NCBI RefSeq assembly: GCF_016808095.1
Contig: NC_068970.1
Span: forward strand, 51,061,630 to 51,125,629
Source: Vigna angularis
Taxonomy: Eukaryota > Streptophyta > Magnoliopsida > Fabales > Fabaceae
Length of the DNA stretch: 64,000 nucleotides
Reading direction: 5' to 3'
Shown here: positions 36,386 through 64,000 of the stretch, in pieces
Layout: each line of letters begins with the position of its first letter
Numbering within the stretch: position 1 is the stretch's first letter
Notes under the pieces: model-generated
Seen by the model: the letters and a program-made list of their open reading frames with translations, nothing else
Database searches by the model: none
Told to the model about the DNA's origin: nothing
Made by a program: the position numbers and the translations under genes

Positions 36386-37169
36386 ATCTCCCCCTTTTGT
36401 ATGATGATAAAAAATTATTTGTTTAAAAGCATCTTTTGAAAATCTGCACAGATTTTAAACTAAAAGGCAAAGAACAAGTTAGTAGCAACTACACAAGAGA
36501 TGTTCCTCTCCTTTTTTTTATCATAAGCAAAAAGTAAGTAATAAAATTTCCCCCTTAAGTGTTGCTCCTCCTCAACAAGAGAAAAATGCAATTCAAATAT
36601 TATAAGGGGAAAAGAGTAATTAATCTAGAGTGGAGATAAATAATAAGATATCAAACAAACTCATATATCTCCCCCTAAATTAGTTAACTTAAAAAGAATT
36701 TAGGTCCTTTAAAAATATTACTGCCCCCAAATGTAATATTCCTCTTAAAATCAAAACCAGATTCTTAAAAAAAATTTAATTAATTTAAAAAAAACCTTAA
36801 GATAATCGATTATCACCTTAAATAATCGATTATTTGCGAGCCAAATTTTCAAAATTCATATTTTGAGACCGAGATAATCGATTATTACACCTTGGTAATT
36901 GATTATTTACGTTAATTTTTGAAAAACACAAATTTGGGTCAATTTTCCATCCTAAGACACATCTAACATTCAAAAATTATTTCAAAGCTCTTAAAAGTTA
37001 CCAGGATACCATAGAGCTATCTTTTCCTTTAAAAAATTTAACCTACAAAACAAAACAATAGAGTTTTGGTCCCCATAAACTCATTTGGGTCCTTTGAGGT
37101 CAGAGACAAATTACTTTATAACAGGAATCCAAGTATATTTTCATTTGGTACTCCAAAATGTTTAATGTT
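36386..37169 (-). other. Element D internal region, non-coding remnant
   Basis: No open frame. Two further TAATCGATTA pairs (36803/36823 and 36875/36896) and the polypurine tract at the LTR edge are the recognisable items. Words such as SNLSLTSKDPNEFMG in one frame recall the gag-pol linker of large copia elements but are weak. Confidence 0.5.
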
Positions 37170-37439
37170 TCATTTGTTAGAAGTACGACCATGCTTCATG
37201 CAATAGAAACAACAAACATCATGCATCTTATTTTTCATAAAAGTTCCTTTTTCAACCCAAACTCTACGAGTTCTTTTGATTTGGTTATTCTTTTTAATTT
37301 TGTTTTTATAAATCTTTTTAACAGGTATAGGCATTTCAACATTATTATTTTCAGTTTGCAACTTCAAGAAGATTTTCAAGAATGTTAATATCAAGCATAT
37401 GACTCTTACATGAAAGACATTAAACAGGATGTTCAACAT
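37170..37439 (-). pseudogene. Element D second zinc-knuckle remnant
   Basis: A short minus-strand frame ends in CCFYCMKHGRTSNK, a degenerate CX2CX4HX4C-like start usual in the gag-pol linker of large copia elements. It lies in another frame than the gag upstream, so a frameshift separates them. Confidence 0.55.
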
Positions 37440-38346
37440 TTGAAGACTTTTTCATCTCTAAGTTGCAAATTTTATTTCTCAAAATTACTTCCTCACCTAA
37501 TGCCTTCTTATATTTAATTTGCAATTCATTAAATTCCTTTTTCAAATTTTTATGAGCAACATTCAATTTCTCAGATTCATCAAGCAATTCAAGAAAAGCT
37601 TTTTGTACATTAAATTCACTAGTGTCAAGGCTAGAGAAACTTACGTGGCTTGTAGTGTCATTAGTATTAGCTGTCAAACACAAGTTTGCTTCTTCAACAG
37701 AATCACTTGAACTAGAGGTGCTTGATGCATTATCATTCCAATCAATGTAGGCCTTCTTCTTTTTGTTTAGACAATCTGCTTTCACATGGCCTTTTTCACC
37801 ACATCTATAACATTTGAAGCTTGATGAGGAGCCTTGATTTCCCTTCTTTTTCTTCAAGAGTTGGCTTCTAGATGATTCACTTTTGGCCATTAAGCATAGA
37901 TTTTCTTGCTTATTAGAATCGCCTTTGCTTGAGGAGTTTGATGTAGAGCTTGAATTTGAAAATGTCAACTTAGGCATATTTGAGACTTCATCATAAGTGA
38001 CTTCTAAAAAGTTCCACATTTCTTGAGCACTTTTATAAACAGAAACTTTGAAGAATTCATCAAGGGTTAGTGTAGATAAAATTATATTTCTAGCCTTAAT
38101 ATCATATTGTGCCATTCTATTTTCATTCACAGTCCAGTTAAAAAATGGTTTTTCCACTTCAACAACATCAACAATACTTTTAGGAATATAAGGACCATTT
38201 TTTACAACTTCCCAGATGCCTATATCAATAGATCCCATGAAAATTTCCATTATGACTTTCCAGAATGCATAGTTATCACCAGCAAAAAGTGGTGGTCTAT
38301 TGATGGAAACACCCTCGGCATATACTTGATTTTGATGACCGATCAT
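37420..38346 (-). CDS. Element D Gag protein
   Basis: An open frame of about 308 aa from ATG 38346 (minus), beginning MIGHQNQ. It has the copia Gag N-terminus (RPPLFAGDNYAFWKVIMEIF, then WEVVKNGPYIP), a degenerate middle (ARNIILSTLTLDEF, SAQEMWNFLEVTYDE) and one CCHC knuckle CYRCGEKGHVKADC. A Ser-rich linker and a C-terminal coiled-coil-like stretch follow (LLDESEKLNVAHKNLKKEF). Gag packages element RNA into virus-like particles. Compared with typical Gag there is a shortened gap between EVTYDEVSNMP and the knuckle. The frame is uninterrupted despite the age of the LTRs. Pol is missing downstream. Confidence 0.85.
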   Translation of the reverse strand: MIGHQNQVYAEGVSINRPPLFAGDNYAFWKVIMEIFMGSIDIGIWEVVKNGPYIPKSIVDVVEVEKPFFNWTVNENRMAQYDIKARNIILSTLTLDEFFKVSVYKSAQEMWNFLEVTYDEVSNMPKLTFSNSSSTSNSSSKGDSNKQENLCLMAKSESSRSQLLKKKKGNQGSSSSFKCYRCGEKGHVKADCLNKKKKAYIDWNDNASSTSSSSDSVEEANLCLTANTNDTTSHVSFSSLDTSEFNVQKAFLELLDESEKLNVAHKNLKKEFNELQIKYKKALGEEVILRNKICNLEMKKSSNVEHPV

Positions 38347-38377
38347 TTTCAAAACATTTGAAAGAATATAAAAGCAA

Positions 38378-38389
38378 GCTCTGATACCA
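38378..38389 (-). other. Element D primer-binding site
   Basis: TGGTATCAGAGC on the minus strand, the usual initiator-Met tRNA site of plant copia elements. It fixes the element's orientation. Confidence 0.9.
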
Positions 38390-38391
38390 AT

Positions 38392-39655
38392 TGTTGGTTA
38401 AAACAACCGGTATCGTCGAGTCGAGCAGTAGAATAAAATTGCGAAAAGCGTGTTCGGTCAATTTAAAATGGTTCCTTTAATTTTCTTACAAGAATATTAT
38501 CGAACAGTTGATGTACAGAAAAAAATATAAAGAGTGTATGGAGTAGAAAAATCACACAAATGATTTTTATCCTGGTTCGAATAGAAAGATTCTACGTCCA
38601 GTCGTTAATCACCATAAATAGTGATTAACCTTTTCACTAAAATACTATTTCACAAATACAGCAAGATGAATAGAAATTAAGAACACAAGAAACCTTCCTT
38701 TGACAAACGAACCGAAAGCAATATCTCTGCCAACTTGAAGAGAACTGCTCCGACCTTTGACACACAAATCGTGAGCTTCTCCTATTCACAAGGCTTGACA
38801 AAAGCAAGAACTATCACTTGAGAACTTCCTCAGATGCACTGTATTCTCAAATTGGATAGATTCCTTTTCACTCACAGAGAGCCTCCCTTAGGCACACAAC
38901 TCTAATACTTTCAAAATGAAAAGTTGTTTTCTAAGAGCTGTGAAGACCTCTATTTATAAGCCCAGGTTCGTGTAGGGTCAGAAACTGAAAAGACATATCA
39001 TAACTGTTAGTGATAATCGATTATTATAATAGATAATCGATTATCTACGAGACTTGGAACAATTTGAATATTGACTCTTCAAACCAGTAGGCTTTAGTTC
39101 TTCAACTCCTTCTACCGTTCGGTTTTAGCTGTCACAGCATTCTGTCGTTCGGCTTCCTTCTTCTTCTTTCTCACAGCTTTCCACCATTCGGTGCTCTTCT
39201 TCTTCTTTCTTACCGTTGTCCATCGTTTGGCTAAACTTCTCTCTGTCTTCCAATTTCTAACATTTTATTCTACACTTAACATCATTCGGCTTGTGTTCAA
39301 CTAGTGTTCAACCTTCATCTGTTAGTGACTGTTAAGTCACAATCATGCCTTTGCTCGGTTGCCAAAACTCAATTCTTCCTACCACCACTTCAGTGTTCAA
39401 CCGCTTGGTCTCGTTCATGTCTTGCTTGCTCTTGGTCACGCCTTCCACTCCTCGGTCCTAACCGCTTGGTCTTAGTCATACCTCATTTGGTCTCGGTCAT
39501 GTCTTCCACTGCTAAGTCCTAACCGCTTAGTCTTGGTCTCTTCTGTTATACAGAAATGCTTTTAAACTTAATGCAACAAGGGTCTTTGTATTCTTCACTT
39601 TGTAACATCATCAAAATTATTGTCTTCAAAACACCAATGCACCTCATTGGTAACA
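38392..39655 (-). repeat. Element D LTR (5' LTR in its own orientation)
   Basis: 1264 bp, collinear with 35141-36385. Contains paired TAATCGATTA palindromes at 39014 and 39034. Confidence 0.92.
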
Positions 39656-39660
39656 CAAGG

Positions 39661-39840
39661 AACATTGTCTTTATTTCTGAACAAATAATGAGGAAGGAGG
39701 TATGAATATTCAAAAGATTAACATCAATAGAAACCTAATGGATGTTATAACAAAGTTAGTTAACATTGTCAATGTGATAAAGTTGGTCCATGAGATAATC
39801 TTACAATGGAATAGACATCACCACTATTTTACTAACATAG
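39661..39840 (+). pseudogene. Old copia RNase H fragment, right half
   Basis: Continues the RNase H/C-terminal region interrupted by element D. Frames give NIVFISEQIMRKEV, then MNIQKININRNLMDVITKLV and NIVNVIKLVHEI, matching the tail pattern of copia pol (..TKHI...LADVMTK...). It is in several frames and non-coding. Confidence 0.7.
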
Positions 39841-42600
39841 CTTGTGTCATTCTAAAGCTAAGATCTCATTCCTTCTTCATGCAATGCATTTTCCTACCAC
39901 TTATGAGTCCTCTCTTAAAGAATATAATTTTCACATTTTTAATGTGATTGATGGTAGTTTGAAGCACCCCATTGTTATGATGGGATACACTGCATTATAA
40001 CTATGATCAATACTTCTCTTCCATGACCTTAAGCATTTTTCCTTCCATCCCTTCATCTTTTCATCACCCTTTCTTTCACAAAATTGAAGATTGAAGTCTT
40101 TATAGTATACTAATTGTAGTAGTAAGACCCAATTATTTGGCTCCTGATTGCCTTAACACGCAAAATCTATGCAAGTTGACTAGAAAAAGTATCTTCTATT
40201 TATTTCACTATAAAGTTTGCCAAATAAAAATTTTGTTCAATTATTTTTTTCATTTGTAATCATGATTATCTCATTAAAAAAATATGAAATTTTGGACTAA
40301 TTCTCTTACATATATAATGTACACTTTCTTCTTACAACTCCGTAAGGTTCTTCTTGTACTTTTATATAAATACATTTTCCATTTTACCTTTCTTGGATTG
40401 AACAATATGGGAATCATTTATTGACTTTCATATTCTACAGGAAGACTATTTTTTCCTTAAAAAGAGAATTTGGGATTTGTTCTAGCTAACAGATAAAATC
40501 CAGTCAACCAAAACATTTAAACAACGATTTTGCCTTTTTCCTTTAAGTAACCTAGAAAAGGAAATTTTAACCTTGATAAACGTCACTCTAATTCATAGTT
40601 ATCAAACTCATAAGTTTACATTTTTAGTCATGGCTTTTGAGTCAACATGTAAGCAAAGTCATTTCTCAAGTGAACTCGATAGAATTAAATGTAGACTCAG
40701 TTCACTCGGTCAAACTTGCGAGTTTGAACAATTTGGCGAGTTCTATGAGAAATAAAAAACATTTAAGCAAAAACAATCATTTGGGACACGTTTGTGGAGG
40801 TTTGAGTGTTTTTTATTCAACACGTCTTCATTCCTTCTTTAGAAGCACTCTTCATTATGTTTTTGATTGACCCTTTCTTGTTGTGATACTTGTCGTTGTA
40901 ATCGCTTACTATTATTCAGTCTTCGTACATGGGAGCTTGTGTTTGTGGATGCTCGTGTTCATGAATGCTCATATTTGTAGTGATATTTGTGGTCTCCCAC
41001 CTTCCTCTCTTGCCTTCCTTCTACGCCTGTAAGGCGTAAGGTTGCTCCATTGATAACTTAAAAGAATAATGAAAAATAAAATTGGTAAAATATGATTTTT
41101 GTTAGTTAGTAGACTTAAAATCTTTGGACTCAAAATCTTTACATATAAAAATTCATACACTTTATATATTGTGCTAAATATTAAATATTATATGTAAAAT
41201 TAATAAAATTTATTACAAAAATATAATATGATCAACTAATAATAATATTAATGTTATTTCAATAAAAAATATAAAAAAATTATAATATCATATAATAATA
41301 TATTATTATATTATTTATAAATACTTTAATAAATTTTTTTTTATCTAAAATAAAGTCTAACGAGTTAACCAATTTACAAGGCCCTATAAATTTACATAAA
41401 CTCTCAAATTCATCAACCTTAGTCCGTTAAATGGTGTCCAAATAGTTGGGCGTTTGCTGAGGCATTCCAGATCCTCTGTGCCTATTTTGGCATTGCCCCC
41501 TTCCAGAAAGGTGTTCTTTTACTTTTTTTCTTGAAACCAAAAAACCCTCTCGATCATAAGCTTATGTAAATGAAGGTGGTGGACGATGAATTTTATATTT
41601 ATACCAGTTTTCATTTAAATACTTTAAAGGAAAGTTTTTGAAAATCCGGTGTTCGACAAATTGCCCCAATCTCGTATGAGGGTTTCTTTTTCACTGGACG
41701 AAATTCCTCGTAACCAACCACCTCGCCAACTGGAAGATTTGAACGAAATCGAGTTGGCTCATTCTGAACAGCGGCTGATGCAACTTGAAACGATCTTCAA
41801 TACCTCAAGCCTCGTTATGAAAAGTATCTTGAGAAAAGCTGGGAAGAACAACTGCGAGAAGAAAGAATAATCAACCAGGACATCCAAAGATATGTCTTCT
41901 TCCTAGTATCTGTAGGCCATTTATCATATTTTTTTTCCTCATCTCTGCCTTTCCTCTTCTTTTTATTATTTTCTAACCTCTTATTTAATTCCATCACATA
42001 TATTTACTATTCAACCCTTTATCATTTTTATATAACCTTCCATAGATGTCTATCTGGTCGGTGTTTTACCGATCTATGACCTAAGTGAAATTGTTCCTAA
42101 CATCACAGGATTATATAATTTGGAAGCCAAAAATAGTTTTTAAATTATTTAATCCAGAAGCTAATACTTCTTAATTTTACAATTTAGAAGTTATTTTCAC
42201 TTTTGAAATGTATAATCCGAAAGTCATATTTTAGTTATGGATTATGTATTTTGAAAAATATTTTCTTAAAGAGAAAGAACTTCTAAAAATTTCAATTAAA
42301 AGTTATTTTAATTTTAAGAATGCACAATTCAAAAGTTTTCTTTTCTTATGATGCTTAAAGGAATAGGTAAATACAAGTTTCAATTGAAATAAAACAGAAA
42401 AGATATATTAATGTAAATATGTAAATTGGATCAAAATTTTGTATTTTATTAAATAGAAGGATTAAATGTTTCTATTTTAAAACAAGAAATTATTTATGAA
42501 GCAAAATACACCAAAATTAAATTTCAGCATGTAATATGCACTTTGGGATAATGACATGGAAAATAAAGCCACATGGAAATTGCGTGTTGTCTGACTTTAA
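39841..42600. other. Intergenic DNA with weak repeat traces
   Basis: No host gene is supported. Near 40590-40760 a phrase built on actcggtcaaactt and ttggcgagttcta looks like a dispersed legume repeat. 41160-41340 is pure AT-rich DNA. 42115-42360 repeats loosely the theme ataatccagaagctaat in units of about 38 bp. Confidence 0.45.
41420..41880 (+). pseudogene. Remnant of a plant gypsy-type transposon protein
   Basis: A frame near 41425-41540 reads WCPNSWAFAEAFQILCAYF, then GIAPFQKGVLL, resembling the putative gypsy-type transposon (Transposase_28) domain pattern. Broken frames up to 41870 add YEKYLEKSWEEQLREERI. No element ends were found. Confidence 0.45.
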
Positions 42601-42803
42601 AAATCTGAACAGCGTTTGTGATCCACGAAAACCACATCGGACATCAGTGAAACTGAAATTCTTGTGGATGTGGTGCTCACCCATTCACACAAACTTACTC
42701 TTATCCCATTAATGATACTCCAAAATTTGCAAGATCATGCAAATTCTTGCTACGACCCTTTCATTTCCTGCAGAGTTTTCTACCTTTCACAGCTTCCTAC
42801 GTG

Positions 42804-42809
42804 CACGTG
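42804..42809. promoter_or_regulatory. G-box upstream of KEA3
   Basis: CACGTG in the context TACGTGCACGTGTG, about 170 bp before the KEA3 start codon. This fits a light- or ABA-responsive promoter. A weak TATA-like TATAAG lies near 42910. Confidence 0.4.
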
Positions 42810-42980
42810 TGCCTTTTTCCACCTCTATTTTCTGAGGCAGCGAATGACAGCACACTCAAAAGATCATTTTTTTTTTCTTACACCATATTTCGAATTCTTT
42901 GTTCGTGTCTATAAGCGGAACAAACAAACGCAAGTGAGCTTTCCCAAGTTGGGTTTCATTGCTTTGTAAGCACTGCCACT

Positions 42981-63028
<20,048 letters not shown>

Positions 63029-63477
63029 GTACTTCAAAACAATGATTTGTCTTTGACTAAATGCTAAAATATGGTTGTCTAGGAGCTGTCTTATGGATTT
63101 ATCTGAATTTAATAGGATATCTAAAAAAAGTGGGAGGAAAGAATGTAATGAGTAATAAGCAAAAACATTAGTACTTAATTGATTGTGCTGATGTTGCTTT
63201 GTTGGTTTCCTCATCCTTTGACCATAATATGGCCTTAAACTTCTGATTTTTCATTTTGAATGTTATTCCCCTTACCCCCGGCATGTTTCTCCATTGCATC
63301 ATAAGGATGTTTGAAAGCATTGGGAGGAAGATCCTTCTGTTGTTTGTCTTTGATTACATTGTTCTTGTCATTCTGCATCTTGAGGGGAGTCCATAAAACA
63401 AAAATGAATATAGGAAAAACTTGTGCACTGATAAAAGCCAGCTTTGGAAAAGGGCCTTTCACGTTTATTAATCAATC

Positions 63478-63491
63478 ATACATATATACAC

Positions 63492-63524
<33 letters not shown>
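63478..63524. repeat. (TA)n/(CATA)n microsatellite
   Basis: Catacata and tatata units over about 47 bp, about 35 bp before the LTR of element F. Confidence 0.9.
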
Positions 63525-63559
63525 GTAATTTAGTTTATTAAATATTGCTTGTATTTCAG

Positions 63560-64000
63560 TGTTGGATATTGCGCACACACACAGTATTCTTATTTATAAT
63601 GAAGAAGAGAAACAATAACAATGAACAAAATCAATATTTAATAATGGAAAGTATTTGGTAAGATATTCCCTATCAAATCATATCTCTCTTTTTAATGTAA
63701 TATTTAAACTATGTCTAACATAATGATGTTATTATATCTAACACTCCCTGCATATGGATCGTATGAGACAAACTTTTTATTAAGTCATTAACACAATCCC
63801 CTAGAGAATCATATCAGTTGTTTGTTGGAGCTGATAAAGTAAATAAGTGACATATTTAACATTCTCTCTCTAGTTAGAGCATATGTATCATATTAGTCAA
63901 GTTTGTTACAAATATTGGGGGCCATGGTAGTTGCGAAAAAGCAAAAAAATGCTTGGAGATCACGACAATCTTGAGTAGAAAAAATTACTCAGAGCATGGT
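63560..64000 (-). mobile_element. Element F: start of a minus-strand copia element with short LTR
   Basis: 63560-63742 (183 bp) has matching LTR ends, TGTTGGATAT and ATATCTAACA. On the minus strand a purine tract (gcagggag) leads directly into it, so it is the 3' LTR. Beyond it, the minus strand has the layout of a copia 3' end: gttagagcatatgtatcata and cttgttacaaatatt on the plus strand recall the complement of the RNase H tail. TTTCA at 63555-63559 would be one target copy. The rest lies outside the window, probably within the KEA3 intron before its last exon. Confidence 0.7.

Larger units (their letters stand above)
35141..39655 (-). mobile_element. Element D: gag-only LTR retrotransposon without pol
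   Basis: A complete 4515-bp element on the minus strand with a perfect target duplication CAAGG (35136-35140 and 39656-39660). The LTRs are 1245 bp (35141-36385) and 1264 bp (38392-39655) and visibly diverged, about 7 % over the first 220 bp compared by eye. The copia primer-binding site TGGTATCAGAGC is on the minus strand at 38378-38389, two bases from the LTR. The polypurine tract AAAAGGGGGAGAT abuts the other LTR at 36386. The 2.0-kb inside holds a gag with a CCHC knuckle, then decayed coding DNA; protease, integrase and RT are absent. It is non-autonomous and would need a partner's enzymes. This is the TR-GAG type of layout. Confidence 0.93.

Overview
The window is nuclear DNA from a flowering plant, very probably a legume. 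The evidence is split genes with GT-AG introns, plastid-targeted housekeeping proteins, AT-rich intergenic DNA and a heavy load of plant LTR retrotransposons. The legume call is inference, based on the character of the repeats (LTR types, paired TAATCGATTA palindromes). Everything here was read by eye; no database search was run.

Four host genes are supported. (1) 2926-4344, minus: a single-exon PB1-domain protein of 472 aa. (2) 11478-15312, plus, four exons: a 400-aa trichome-birefringence-like (TBL12/13-type) PC-esterase, a probable Golgi polysaccharide O-acetyltransferase. (3) 23583-25628, minus, three exons: plastid glutamyl-tRNA reductase (HEMA), 530 aa, the first committed enzyme of tetrapyrrole synthesis. 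(4) 42981 to beyond the window end, plus: KEA3-type thylakoid K+/H+ antiporter, 18 coding exons visible (716 codons) with the last exon missing. HEMA and KEA3 both serve the chloroplast; nothing suggests they are co-regulated as a unit.

The rest is mobile-element history. 1-1570 is a decayed Mutator-like transposase. About 10150-11060 is a decayed plant-mobile-domain (PMD) gene. 16375-16592 is a foldback MITE. 29830-34942 is a young Ty1/copia element (LTRs differ at 6 of 348 positions, TSD TTATA) with one continuous gag-pol frame broken only by stop codons. 35141-39655 is a 4.5-kb element on the minus strand with 1.25-kb LTRs and a gag but no pol; it split an older copia RNase H fragment exactly at its CAAGG target site.

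KEA3 is greatly enlarged by insertions. Intron 2 carries a small Ty3/gypsy derivative (A, TSD AAATC). Its 3' LTR was in turn hit by a second, internally deleted Ty3/gypsy chromovirus (B, TSD GAGGG). Intron 8 carries a Ty1/copia element (C, TSD AACAC), a 27-bp minisatellite and an older LTR remnant. The intron after exon 18 starts a further copia element on the minus strand that runs out of the window. LTR divergences agree with the nesting (A about 4.9 %, B about 1.5 %). Element A is the oddest object: its gag frame has lost most of pol and gained fifteen in-frame 24-bp repeats encoding an 8-residue Pro-Asn-rich motif.
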